The position numbers and the translations under genes are program-made. Source: Acinetobacter bouvetii (lineage in GTDB: Bacteria > Pseudomonadota > Gammaproteobacteria > Pseudomonadales > Moraxellaceae). From it: DNA of 64,000 bases. The notes below the pieces were generated by a model. That model saw only the letters and a program-made list of their open reading frames with translations. It did not search any database and was not told the origin of the DNA. This document shows, in pieces, positions 9,136 to 18,422 of this stretch (positions are counted from its first letter, which is position 1; every line of letters begins with the position of its first letter). The stretch covers positions 1 through 64,000 of the forward strand of contig NZ_CADDTS010000004.1 of NCBI RefSeq assembly GCF_902753875.1. The letters are read 5' to 3'.

Positions 9136-10443
9136 CTAAAGCACCCAGTCAATCAGCGCACGAATAATCCCGAGGATTAAACCAATAAAGCCGCCGACCA
9201 CCACGCCATTGACCCGGATCATGTGTAAATCGCCACCGACTTCATTTTCAATCTTGTCGATCATTACGCGTGAATCCCATTCATGAATGCGTTCGCTAAT
9301 AAAACGAATCACTTTTTCACTGTATTGATCACTCAAGTTGATCGCGATGCCACTCATACGATCATTCAGCAATTGACGGACGGCCGGATTGGACACGATA
9401 TTTTCGCCCACCTGTTGAATGGCCACACGCAGGTTCTGGGCAATACCTGAATCGGGTTTGAGCAAGTCGGCTTTAATGGCATCACATAGAATCACCACAG
9501 CCCCGCTGATAAAATTCAGCACCTGCGGGCTATCCAGCAGCGCATCTTTGGTGCTGTTCAGACGATGGCTGGCCAGACTGCCATTGTCAGCCAGCTCCAA
9601 CATCAACTGATTGCCCATGTCCTCAATCTGTTGCCGCCAAGGATGCTGTGGATCGGCCAGCATGGATTCCACCCGTTCAATCAGTGAATCGATGGTGCGC
9701 TGCTGCACATCAATGCCAATCCAGCTCGCACCTTTGGCCAGTTTCCACACTCCTAATTCTTTAAACAAACGCCGAGTCAGTTCACGGGCCTGTTCAGGAT
9801 GTGACAGCATCCATTCATGCGCTAAATCGAGTCCGCGTTGCAATACATCCTGATGAAAGTCATTTTCCAGTACGGCACGCAGCATTTCACTGGCGAGGGT
9901 ATTGACCTGCGTGTTACGCACCCATTGCACGCTATTATTTTGAATAAAGTGGCCAATCTGTTCCTGCCCGACAAATTCAAAAATCTTGGGCACGGTTTGC
10001 TGAATAACTTGCGTGACTTGGGTGTTATTTTCCGGTTTAGCCAGCCATTGCCCCACAGCCAGACTGAGATCGGTGCTTTTCAGACTGCGTTCCACCACTT
10101 GTGGAGATAAAAAGTTTTCCTGAACAAAACGGCCCATCGATTCGGCAATCCGGGCCTTATTGCGCGGAATAATTTCAGTGTGATCGAGCAAAAATTTGGG
10201 AATCGGCATTTTCCCAAAGGGATTGCGGAACAGCACGGTAATGGCATACCAGTCAGCCAGACCACCGACCACACCCGCTTCGGCAGAGAGCATCAGAATA
10301 TGGATGAACCAGGCATATTCAGGCATTAGCTTGGCGACCACCATCAGCACTAACCAGCCAACAATAGCGCTGATCAGAGCAATGGTGGCAAAGCGTTTAC
10401 TGCGTTGCAAACTCGGAGTGGTGGCGGCTTCCGCTGAGGTCAT
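9136..10443 (-). CDS. DUF445 family membrane protein
   Basis: A 435-residue protein of the DUF445 (YjiN-like) family. It has a hydrophobic N-terminal segment at about residues 16-38 and a second hydrophobic segment at the extreme C-terminus (VVGGFIGLILGIIRALIDWVL), with a long, mostly helical soluble region between. The glycine-rich GGLADWYAITVLFRNPFG near residues 60-77 is the family signature. The biochemical role is not known. It is followed on the same strand by nothing within the operon and is preceded 29 bases upstream by the lipoprotein gene, so the two may be co-transcribed. Confidence 0.85.
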   Translation of the reverse strand: MTSAEAATTPSLQRSKRFATIALISAIVGWLVLMVVAKLMPEYAWFIHILMLSAEAGVVGGLADWYAITVLFRNPFGKMPIPKFLLDHTEIIPRNKARIAESMGRFVQENFLSPQVVERSLKSTDLSLAVGQWLAKPENNTQVTQVIQQTVPKIFEFVGQEQIGHFIQNNSVQWVRNTQVNTLASEMLRAVLENDFHQDVLQRGLDLAHEWMLSHPEQARELTRRLFKELGVWKLAKGASWIGIDVQQRTIDSLIERVESMLADPQHPWRQQIEDMGNQLMLELADNGSLASHRLNSTKDALLDSPQVLNFISGAVVILCDAIKADLLKPDSGIAQNLRVAIQQVGENIVSNPAVRQLLNDRMSGIAINLSDQYSEKVIRFISERIHEWDSRVMIDKIENEVGGDLHMIRVNGVVVGGFIGLILGIIRALIDWVL

Positions 10444-10472
10444 GCAATCTTCCTGTAGATGCTAGGTTATGA

Positions 10473-11027
10473 TTATTTTGCTGTATTGGGCGCTTGTGGT
10501 TGTAAAACTTGTCCCGTCGGGCTGAGGCCGTATTTTTGTCCTAAAGATTGCAAAATCAAATAGGCATCAAAGGCATCACCGGGTACTTTTTTCTGATCTT
10601 TATAACATTCAATGGTATAGGAAACTTGCACCGGGTCAATAGTGACTACTCGTGGCATGTCGTAGAAGGGATCAGGCCAGTAACCAGGATAACGACGATA
10701 GTATCCATAAGGGTAGTACATCGGGGATGAATAGACCACGGCCTGACGTGGCGGCTGGTTACGGTTGCTGGGGTCATTCAGCACCTTAAAATAGCGGAAT
10801 CCATTTTGTATTGTGGTTTGAGCGGCTTTGACCAGAGTAATTTCCTCAGCAGTTCCAAAGCTCATATTGGGACGAGCCTGAAAACTGATGCGATAGGATT
10901 GGGCATTTAAAGGCGTATTGCCGAATTGTCCCAACTGGTCAAAGGTTAGGGGTTTTGAAGGTGTGCTTGCACAGCCTGACAGGGCAATGGCCACGGCCAT
11001 GCTCAGACCCATAATGCTGTTTTTCAT
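10473..11027 (-). CDS. Outer-membrane-type lipoprotein of unknown function
   Basis: A 184-residue protein with a lipoprotein signal peptide: the lipobox LSGC places the lipidated Cys at C19. The mature part has a beta-rich look, with FRYFKVLND, a Tyr/Pro-rich patch (YYPYGYYRRYPGYWPDPFY) and VSYTIECYKDQKKVPGDAFDAYLIL. It resembles the CC0125/CC1285-type small lipoproteins, but that is from memory only. The gene ends 29 bases before the DUF445 gene on the same strand. Confidence 0.72.
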   Translation of the reverse strand: MKNSIMGLSMAVAIALSGCASTPSKPLTFDQLGQFGNTPLNAQSYRISFQARPNMSFGTAEEITLVKAAQTTIQNGFRYFKVLNDPSNRNQPPRQAVVYSSPMYYPYGYYRRYPGYWPDPFYDMPRVVTIDPVQVSYTIECYKDQKKVPGDAFDAYLILQSLGQKYGLSPTGQVLQPQAPNTAK

Positions 11028-11077
11028 GTTAAACCTCCATAAGATTTACTGTGTGCGGGAGGGGACACAATAAATAT

Positions 11078-11617
11078 TTAGAAACTACTGTTGGGTTGGG
11101 TTAAAAATTCGAGCTCTTCTGCAGTTGAAGTGCGCGCCAAGATCTGATTGCGATGTGGATAGCGTCCAAAACGGTCAATAATGGCTTTATGCATTTTCTC
11201 GTAATCCAGATTCATCGGATTACCCAGCCGTTGAAATAATTTTAACGCGAATTCATGAATCAGTTTCGATTCGCTATGCATAAAGGGCATGTATAAAAAC
11301 GCACGTTGTTCTGGACTTAATTGTTTATCCAAATCCAGACTAATGGCTTCCTGAGCTAGTGCCAAAGCCAATGCATCTTGAGCAAAGGCTTGAGCCTGAT
11401 CGCGAAACAGGTTGCGTGAGAATTGATCCAGTACAATAATTTCGGCCAGACGGCCTTCAGCGGTTTTGCGCCAGGACCATAGCTCAGCTTTTGCGGCTTG
11501 ATGGTGAATATCTACAAACTTTTCATGTAGCAGTGCATCGAAATCGGCACTTTTGGCAAACCAGAAAGGCTGGGTTTTTGCATCAAACCAAAAGTCCAAA
11601 ATATCTGGATAATTCAT
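11078..11617 (-). CDS. DUF924 family protein
   Basis: A 179-residue cytosolic, all-helical protein of the DUF924 family. Recognisable blocks are ILDFWFDAKTQPFWF at the N-terminus, IIVLDQFSRNLFRDQAQAFAQDALAL in the middle, and FLYMPFMHSES with RFGRYPHRN towards the end. The family has a TPR-like fold and no established activity. It is upstream of, and on the same strand as, the lipoprotein gene (50-base gap), and is divergent from gshA. Confidence 0.88.
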   Translation of the reverse strand: MNYPDILDFWFDAKTQPFWFAKSADFDALLHEKFVDIHHQAAKAELWSWRKTAEGRLAEIIVLDQFSRNLFRDQAQAFAQDALALALAQEAISLDLDKQLSPEQRAFLYMPFMHSESKLIHEFALKLFQRLGNPMNLDYEKMHKAIIDRFGRYPHRNQILARTSTAEELEFLTQPNSSF

Positions 11618-11842
11618 AATATTTACAATTCCTTAGCACTTATTATTCAATACAATCACAAAATTCAGATGTCTTATAGAGTATCTTTGTGATAAAAATT
11701 TGCCAGAAATAAAATTGACGTTTTGCCTGAAAACTATACAGGGTGTAATGTAGCAGCCGAAAATCACGTTATACTGATATAAACCGATGATTTTATTTTA
11801 GTAGTTTTATTTAGTAGTTATCTTCCGATAAGCGAGATTGTA

Positions 11843-13420
11843 ATGAGTCAACCCGAATCGACCGCTCAAGTTGTAGTACCGACTTGGGTGGATTCTTCGC
11901 TATTTAAGGGCATGTTGCGCGGTATTGAACGTGAAAGCCTACGTATGCAAAGTAATGGCTTTTTATCACAAGCACCTCATCCCCAAGCACTGGGTTCGGC
12001 TTTAACACATCCGCATATCACCACAGATTATTCAGAAGCTTTGATGGAGTTTATTACTCCTCCACAAGACAGTATTGCAAAAGCCTTGGACTATCTGGCA
12101 GATATTCATGCTGTAGCGCATCGTCATTTGGAAAATGGCGAAAAACTTTGGCCCTTGTCTATGCCCTGCATGCTGGACGATCAAGAAGAAAACATTCGTT
12201 TAGCCCAATATGGCAGCTCCAATGTGGGGCGCTTCAAGACTCTATATCGTCATGGTCTGGGGGTACGTTACGGACGTCGCATGCAGACCATTTCCGGGGT
12301 ACATTATAATTTATCCTTTCCGGATCAGGTGTTTGAAGCACTGCAACAACATGAGACTGATGACACGCTGAACAGCCTGAGTTTGCAGGATTATCGCAGT
12401 CATCGTTATTTTGGTCTCATTCGTAATTTTATTCGTTTAACACCCTTGGTCATGTTTCTGGTCGGCGCCAGTCCTTCGGTGTGTAAATGCTTTATGACCG
12501 GACGTGATCATCATCTGTTACCTTTGTTGAAAGGCACTTTGTATTTGCCCTATGCAACCGCATTGCGGATGGGCAATTTCGGCTATCAGAACTCGGCACA
12601 AAAACAACTGGGTATTCATTACAACAACTTGTCTGGTTATCTGGATGGCTTGCAAAAAGCGGTCAAAACACCGTATCCGGTTTTTAGCCGTTTGGGTTTA
12701 AATGACGAACAGGGTGAACCGATTCAGATCAATGATCATGTGCTGCAAATTGAAAACGAATACTACAGTCTGGTTCGCCCAAAACAGGTTCCTCAGTCAG
12801 GCGAAACGCCTTCTCAAGCATTGCAAAATCGTGGGGTTGGCTATGTGGAACTGCGTGCAGTCGATGTCAATCCGTATAGCCCGATTGGGATTGATGAAAA
12901 CACTGCTGCCTTTCTGGAAGTGTTAGGCCTGTATTGTTTGTTGCAGGACAGCCCTGATCTGCTGGATGCGGAACAGGAACAGATTGAGCGTAATCAGGCC
13001 GAGGTGGTGAACCGTGGTCGTGCACCGAATGCATCGATTATCGATGCAGCGGGTGAACATCCAATTGAAGACTGGGCACGCGCGCTGGTCATCGCCATGC
13101 AACCTTTGGCTGATATACTGAATGCGACCTATAACACTGACCTGTATTCTGCTGCATTAACCATCATGCTGGGTCGTATTGATGAAGTGGATGAAACCTT
13201 GTCTGCACAGGTGATTGCCGATACGCTGGAAAATGGTGGAACCTGGAGTTTTGGTAGTGTCATGGCGCAGCAACATGCAATGACCTATGAACAGCATGCA
13301 TTAAGTGCAGAAACTTCGGCTTATTTTGATGATTTAGCCGTACAGTCATTGCAACAACAACAGCAACTGGAACAAGATAGCAGCCTCAGTTTTGAGCAAT
13401 ATCTTGCCGATTATCGATAA
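11843..13420 (+). CDS. gshA: Glutamate-cysteine ligase
   Basis: Catalyses the first and rate-limiting step of glutathione synthesis, joining glutamate and cysteine with ATP. The 525-residue length and motifs (GIERESLRM, TTDYSEALMEFITPP, MQTISGVHYNLSF, YVELRAVDVNPYSPIGI) match the class I enzyme of E. coli type. The second enzyme, gshB, is 22 kb away in the same window, so the pathway is complete but not an operon. dsbB follows after 19 bases with AGAGG before its ATG, suggesting co-transcription of thiol-related genes. Confidence 0.96.
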   Translation: MSQPESTAQVVVPTWVDSSLFKGMLRGIERESLRMQSNGFLSQAPHPQALGSALTHPHITTDYSEALMEFITPPQDSIAKALDYLADIHAVAHRHLENGEKLWPLSMPCMLDDQEENIRLAQYGSSNVGRFKTLYRHGLGVRYGRRMQTISGVHYNLSFPDQVFEALQQHETDDTLNSLSLQDYRSHRYFGLIRNFIRLTPLVMFLVGASPSVCKCFMTGRDHHLLPLLKGTLYLPYATALRMGNFGYQNSAQKQLGIHYNNLSGYLDGLQKAVKTPYPVFSRLGLNDEQGEPIQINDHVLQIENEYYSLVRPKQVPQSGETPSQALQNRGVGYVELRAVDVNPYSPIGIDENTAAFLEVLGLYCLLQDSPDLLDAEQEQIERNQAEVVNRGRAPNASIIDAAGEHPIEDWARALVIAMQPLADILNATYNTDLYSAALTIMLGRIDEVDETLSAQVIADTLENGGTWSFGSVMAQQHAMTYEQHALSAETSAYFDDLAVQSLQQQQQLEQDSSLSFEQYLADYR

Positions 13421-13439
13421 AAAATGAAGAGGATTTACC

Positions 13440-13964
13440 ATGCAATGGAGTTATCGCTTCGTGAGTGGTTTTTTGTTTTTAGCCAGCGTCATAGGGATGG
13501 CGTTTGCGCTGTATTTGGAACATGGACAAGGACTTGAACCTTGTCCGCTCTGCGTCTTTCAGCGCATAGGCTTAATGGGGCTAGGCATCATTTCTCTGAT
13601 CGCTTTTTTACATAACCCGATTTCCAATGCGTTTAAACGCTTTTACGCCTTGCTGGGTATCCTTAGCATTCTCTGGTCTGCAGGTGTAGCAGCACGTCAT
13701 GTCTGGTTGCAACATTTACCACCCGATCAGGTGCCGAGTTGCGGTCCGGGCTTAGACTACTGGCTGGATACCTTGCCTTTGAAGTCAGTCTTTGAACAAG
13801 TCCTTAAGGGTTCTGGTGAGTGTGCCAAAGTGGACTGGACTTTTCTGGGACAATCGCTTCCAGTTTGGTCATTTGTGTTCTTTGTTGTCCTGGCCTTGAT
13901 CAGCCTATGGCAATTATTGCGTCACTATCCGTTGGCGAGCGCTAAAGCTGCGAAGAAAAAATAA
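13440..13964 (+). CDS. dsbB: Disulfide bond formation protein DsbB
   Basis: A 174-residue four-helix inner-membrane protein that reoxidises DsbA and passes electrons to quinone. The first periplasmic loop holds the CPLC pair C35/C38. The second loop carries the other Cys pair (VPSCGPGLDYW and GSGECAKVDW). Transmembrane segments lie at about 8-25, 42-60, 67-85 and 140-160. It sits 19 bases after gshA and is followed by a strong stem-loop. Confidence 0.94.
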   Translation: MQWSYRFVSGFLFLASVIGMAFALYLEHGQGLEPCPLCVFQRIGLMGLGIISLIAFLHNPISNAFKRFYALLGILSILWSAGVAARHVWLQHLPPDQVPSCGPGLDYWLDTLPLKSVFEQVLKGSGECAKVDWTFLGQSLPVWSFVFFVVLALISLWQLLRHYPLASAKAAKKK

Positions 13965-14008
13965 TTCAGATTGTGTCTGAACAGAAGTAGTTCAGGCAGT
14001 ACATCCAT

Positions 14009-14041
14009 ATATAAAGGGGGAACGGGGTTCCCCCTTTATAT
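14009..14041. terminator. Long GC-cored stem-loop after dsbB
   Basis: A 15-bp perfect stem (left arm 14009-14023, core AAAGGGGGAAC; right arm 14027-14041) closes a GGG triloop. It lies between convergent dsbB and hydrolase genes, so it can serve both. The triloop and CCCCCTTT arm resemble the palindromes after psd, so it may be a relative of that repeat family. Confidence 0.75.
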
Positions 14042-14067
14042 TTCTATGAAAAATCGACAATGAATGA

Positions 14068-15399
14068 CTAAGTCAGCGCAATGCCTGACAAATCTTCTAA
14101 ATGCATCCGATATTCATGGACCTGTTCTGTGACCTGTTCATCTTGAGATGGATAGAACCATTTGGCAATCTGTTCAGCCACGCTGGAATGATAGTTAATT
14201 TCAAAATGACTCAGGCCATAAAAAATCGCTTTATGTGACTCCGGCACTTTGAGTTGAAAACGCGGATTGGGATGTTCACCTAAAGCACTTTTTACACTGA
14301 CCAGATAATCGCCCAAGACATTCAATGTACGGTTCTTTTTATTTTCATATTCAATGGTACCTGCAACCAGGTAGGTATTGATATAGCTTGGTAATGGTGC
14401 CGGCTTGCGGTTGTCATCCATACCACCAATTCGGGCATGATTATGTTCCCAGTCATCATCCCGGACGCTGCCATAGCGTAAATCGAGAATGCCATTACTG
14501 CGGATATTGACAATATGCCGGATAATTTTCACAAAAGGGAAATGTCCGAGTTTATCTTGCAGGATGAAACCAAAACGTTCCAATACCGCACCATGGTGCG
14601 GAGACCCAAGACAGACCAAATTTTCAGTCAGATGCATCCATTGATACATATTCTGTTTGCCATAAAACAAGGCACTGCGTAAGACTAAGCCACCCATGCT
14701 GTGACCGATTAAATCAATACTGGTAATCCGTGGATTACACCGTACCAAGTCTTCTAAAGTATTTGCCAGACTGCGACCATTGGCGGAAATACGTCGTCCA
14801 GTATTGTAATTCAGGTAAAGCATGGTGTTATGGTCACGTTGTGCCAATAATTTTTCACCAATGCCCCCATACTGGCGATTGCTCCAGTCGAGATGGTTCA
14901 TACATAAACCATGTACAAAAATCACAATCCGGCCGGATAAATCGCCTTTTTGCAGTCCGCCATAATGGTCGTAGAGCACCATCGGTAGCGCCATAGGATT
15001 TTGATATTTCAGTAAATAATCTCCCAATACCCCGTTTAGAGCACCCACCAGAAAATGTAATGCCGGGGTAAGTGGTTTTTCATGTAATTTTGGATATTTT
15101 TCAATAATTTGACGTAATCCGGGTGCCAGTAAATAGGACCCGTAATTCAGCAAGGTATCGTAGGAAAACTGGTACAGTTTGTCGATATATGGAATATTTT
15201 GTAATTTTTTTGAGCGCTGTTCACTCATGCCAAATAAGCTAATCAGGATTTCACATTGAATTGCCTGGATCAGGTCTTGCATCACGTCGCTGAGACGAGT
15301 CGTCACCAATTGTGCGAGACCTTCTAATACATCAGCTTGGCTAGGCGGTGTACGGTCCCATTTACAATAGGTTTCATGTAAAGGGGTTAAGCTGGGCAT
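14068..15399 (-). CDS. Alpha/beta-hydrolase (esterase/lipase-like)
   Basis: A 443-residue soluble protein. An N-terminal helical region of about 160 residues precedes an alpha/beta-hydrolase domain. Visible landmarks are the oxyanion strand IVIFVHGLCMNHLDW and the nucleophile elbow IDLIGHSMGGLVLRSAL, followed by LGSPHHGAVLERFG, as in PGAP1- and lipase-like hydrolases. A probable catalytic His lies near HKAIFYGLSHFEINYHS. There is no signal peptide. The substrate is not predictable. It converges with dsbB across a shared stem-loop. The upstream gap, 15400-15647, shows no other feature. Confidence 0.8.
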   Translation of the reverse strand: MPSLTPLHETYCKWDRTPPSQADVLEGLAQLVTTRLSDVMQDLIQAIQCEILISLFGMSEQRSKKLQNIPYIDKLYQFSYDTLLNYGSYLLAPGLRQIIEKYPKLHEKPLTPALHFLVGALNGVLGDYLLKYQNPMALPMVLYDHYGGLQKGDLSGRIVIFVHGLCMNHLDWSNRQYGGIGEKLLAQRDHNTMLYLNYNTGRRISANGRSLANTLEDLVRCNPRITSIDLIGHSMGGLVLRSALFYGKQNMYQWMHLTENLVCLGSPHHGAVLERFGFILQDKLGHFPFVKIIRHIVNIRSNGILDLRYGSVRDDDWEHNHARIGGMDDNRKPAPLPSYINTYLVAGTIEYENKKNRTLNVLGDYLVSVKSALGEHPNPRFQLKVPESHKAIFYGLSHFEINYHSSVAEQIAKWFYPSQDEQVTEQVHEYRMHLEDLSGIALT

Positions 15400-15647
15400 T
15401 TGATCCTATCCTTTTTCTCACCATGTCTCCCATACACTTTATTTTTTCTTGGGATCACGGTATAAATTCTTAACTTTTGATGTTATATCGTTCATCTCGA
15501 ACAGCTTTTACAATAACGATGATTGTGTTTCGGTGCTAATTTTTTTGTCTAACAATCCTGCTTATATCTAAACAAGAGCAAAAGCGTACTTGAGACTGTT
15601 GGATAAAATGAATCTAGTTTAAATTGGGTAATGATGCAATAAAAACC

Positions 15648-16229
15648 ATGAACATCATTTATTTACATGGATTTCAAAGCAATGCTTTATCCATAAAAGG
15701 GCAACAGCTTAAACATTACTGTCAGCATAGCGATGTGCAGGTGCATTTGCCGGATCTGAACATGCCTCCTGAGCAGGCGATCGCGCATGTGGCCCAGATG
15801 ATTGAAGATCTGGATCAGGTGGGGCTGGTGGGCAGTAGTCTGGGCGGCTTTTATGCGACACAACTGGTCGCAAAGTATGGCGTGCCGGCTGTTTTAATTA
15901 ATCCGGCTATGCGACCATGGCAACTGTTTCGCGACTTATTTGGCGCCGAGCAGATTCCCTATGTGGTCAATGCTGAATGGACGCTGGATCATCGCCATCT
16001 GGATCAGCTGGAGCAGATGGCATTGCCATTTGTGCAAGATGCAGACAAAATTTTAGTGTTATTACAACAAGGTGATGAAGTTTTGGATTATCGTGAAGCA
16101 CAGCGTTATTATAGCAACGCTTCACATCAGTCGATGCTGATCACGGAAGCAAATGGCAACCATGCCATGGAAAATTTCGCAGACAAAATACCGATGGCAT
16201 TACAGTTTTTATCGGATTGTATAAATTAA
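15648..16229 (+). CDS. yqiA: YqiA-type alpha/beta-hydrolase esterase
   Basis: A 193-residue small hydrolase. IYLHGFQSNALSIKG at the N-terminus and the nucleophile motif GLVGSSLGGFYATQL are the signature of the YqiA/YcfP esterase family, and the C-terminal NGNHAMENF holds the catalytic His. The gene sits directly before parE, as in E. coli, which supports the assignment. The start is taken at ATG 15648 (MNIIYLHGF); the in-frame TTG at 15624 adds eight residues outside the fold. It is probably co-transcribed with parE (14-base gap). Confidence 0.88.
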   Translation: MNIIYLHGFQSNALSIKGQQLKHYCQHSDVQVHLPDLNMPPEQAIAHVAQMIEDLDQVGLVGSSLGGFYATQLVAKYGVPAVLINPAMRPWQLFRDLFGAEQIPYVVNAEWTLDHRHLDQLEQMALPFVQDADKILVLLQQGDEVLDYREAQRYYSNASHQSMLITEANGNHAMENFADKIPMALQFLSDCIN

Positions 16230-16243
16230 GGAAACAGTACAAC

Positions 16244-18124
16244 GTGTCTCAATATACGGCCCAATCACTTGAAGTTTTATCTGGTTTAGATCCGGTACGT
16301 CGTCGTCCGGGTATGTATACCGATACCACTCGTCCAAACCATTTGGCACAAGAAGTTATTGATAACGCCGTGGATGAGGCATTGGCAGGTCATGCCAACA
16401 AGATTACAGTCACGGTCTATAAAGATGGCTCGTTGTCGGTAGAAGATAATGGCCGCGGCATGCCGGTCGATATCCATCCTGAATATGGTCAAAGCGGGAT
16501 TGAAATTATTCTGACCAAACTGCATGCCGGGGGCAAGTTCAGTACCGATAACTACCAGTTTTCCGGTGGTTTGCACGGGGTTGGGATTTCCGTGGTCAAT
16601 GCGCTTTCGACTCGGGTTGAAGTAGAAGTTCAGCGTCAGGGCAACCTGTATAAAATGGCCTTTGAGCAGGGTGAAGCCGTTGCTCCGCTAGAAGTGCTGG
16701 AAGGTAAGGCCCCGAAACGGGCCACCGGAACCACGGTACATTTCTGGCCTGAAGCCAAATATTTTGATTCGCCCAAGTTTGCCCTTAAAGCCTTAAAACA
16801 TAATTTAAAAGCCAAGGCGGTACTGGCGGCTGGTCTACAAATTATTTATGTCGACCAAATTAATAATGAAAAAATTGAATGGCAATTTGAAAATGGTCTG
16901 GTCGACTATCTGATGGATGAATTGCAGGATCGCGAGATCGTGCCCAATCCTGCGTTTGTCGCCACTGGTGAAGCAGAACGTGCCAGTGCAGAATTTGCGA
17001 TTTGCTGGAATGCCGAAGGTGGCGAACAGATTCAGGAAAGTTATGTCAACCTGATTCCAACCGCGCAAGGCGGTACGCATGTTAATGGTTTGCGTTCAGG
17101 CGTCACCGATGCGATGCGTGAGTTCTGTGAACTGCGTAATCTGTTGCCGCGTAATTTAAAATTGTCAGCGGAAGATGTCTGGGATGGGGTGAACTACATT
17201 CTGTCATTAAAATTTCAGGAACCGCAATTTTCCGGTCAGACCAAAGAACGTCTGTCGAGCCGTGAAGCTTCCGGCATAGTGCTGAATATTGCCAAAGATG
17301 CCTTTGCCTTGTGGCTTAACCAGAATTCAGATATTGCCATGCAGCTGGCTGAACTGGCAATTGCCAAGGCCGGTCGTCGTTTAAAAGCGGCGAAAAAAGT
17401 GGAGCGCAAGAAGATTGTTTCCGGGCCTGCGCTCCCGGGTAAATTGGCCGACTGTGTCGGACATACCCTGGAAGAATCAGAACTGTTTATTGTGGAAGGG
17501 GATTCTGCGGGTGGTTCTGCCAAACAGGCACGGGACAAAAATTTTCAGGCCATTATGCCGATTCGCGGGAAAATTCTGAATACCTGGGAAGTGTCTTCAG
17601 ATGAAGTCTTAGGTTCGCAAGAAGTGCATGATATTGCCATTGCCATTGGGGTTGACCCCGGTAGTGATGACTTGTCAGAACTTCGCTACGGTAAAATCTG
17701 TATTCTGGCCGATGCCGATTCCGATGGTTTGCACATTGCGACTTTGTTATGCGCCCTGTTTGTGAAACATTTCCCGACCATGGTCGAAGAAGGGCATTTG
17801 TTCGTGGCAATGCCGCCGTTATTCCGTATCGATGATGCCAAAGATGTGCACTATGCGCTGGATGAAGACGAGCTGGAAAGCATCCTGAAAAAATGTAAAA
17901 CCAAGAGCCCTCAAATCACCCGATTCAAAGGTTTGGGTGAAATGAACGCCAGTCAGTTGCGTGAAACCACGATGGATCCAAACACCCGTCGTTTAGTGCA
18001 GCTGGATCTGGATGATGCGCAATTTACCGCAGGCTTACTGGATAAATTGCTGGCGAAAAAACGTTCCTCTGACCGTAAACACTGGCTAGAACAGAAAGGT
18101 AATCTGGCTGATCTGGCAGTTTAA
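16244..18124 (+). CDS. parE: DNA topoisomerase IV subunit B
   Basis: The ATPase subunit of topoisomerase IV, which decatenates daughter chromosomes together with ParC (not in this window). It is 626 residues. The GHKL ATP-binding site is at about residues 30-120 (EVIDNAVDEALAGHA, EDNGRGMPVD, GGLHGVGISVVNALS). The transducer domain follows. The TOPRIM part has EGDSAGGSAKQARD and the DADSDG metal site. The GTG at 16244 is chosen because AAGGAA lies about 10 bases upstream and the family starts with VSQYTAQSLEVLSG. A TTG further upstream would overlap yqiA. Confidence 0.96.
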   Translation: MSQYTAQSLEVLSGLDPVRRRPGMYTDTTRPNHLAQEVIDNAVDEALAGHANKITVTVYKDGSLSVEDNGRGMPVDIHPEYGQSGIEIILTKLHAGGKFSTDNYQFSGGLHGVGISVVNALSTRVEVEVQRQGNLYKMAFEQGEAVAPLEVLEGKAPKRATGTTVHFWPEAKYFDSPKFALKALKHNLKAKAVLAAGLQIIYVDQINNEKIEWQFENGLVDYLMDELQDREIVPNPAFVATGEAERASAEFAICWNAEGGEQIQESYVNLIPTAQGGTHVNGLRSGVTDAMREFCELRNLLPRNLKLSAEDVWDGVNYILSLKFQEPQFSGQTKERLSSREASGIVLNIAKDAFALWLNQNSDIAMQLAELAIAKAGRRLKAAKKVERKKIVSGPALPGKLADCVGHTLEESELFIVEGDSAGGSAKQARDKNFQAIMPIRGKILNTWEVSSDEVLGSQEVHDIAIAIGVDPGSDDLSELRYGKICILADADSDGLHIATLLCALFVKHFPTMVEEGHLFVAMPPLFRIDDAKDVHYALDEDELESILKKCKTKSPQITRFKGLGEMNASQLRETTMDPNTRRLVQLDLDDAQFTAGLLDKLLAKKRSSDRKHWLEQKGNLADLAV

Positions 18125-18160
18125 ATTTTATTTGAATGCATACGCACGTATGTAGATGAA

Positions 18161-18184
18161 AAGCCCGCAGTTGCGGGCTTTTTT
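18161..18184 (+). terminator. Intrinsic terminator of yqiA-parE
   Basis: AAGCCCGCA (18161-18169) and TGCGGGCTT (18172-18180) form a 9-bp stem, followed by a run of T. Confidence 0.92.
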
Positions 18185-18422
18185 AATTTAGTTCTTGAAA
18201 ATCTAGTTAAATTTTATTAACTTAATGAGCAAGGTCGCCTACCGTACTTACGCATGAGTAGAAAAGGGATTTCTAAATTGAATTTTAGTGATTTAAACAG
18301 TACATAATTTTAATTTTCTTAAGTAATCAATCCGTTTGGTTCTTAGTATTTAAACATGCGTTGCTAAAAGTCTAATGACACCAAAATCATTGCTATGATT
18401 AGGATTGAAAGATGAGAAAGTT

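Noticed and set aside
9838..10110. Plus-strand ORFs inside the DUF445 gene
   Set aside because: Shadows of the real minus-strand gene, with no ribosome-binding sites or recognisable domains.
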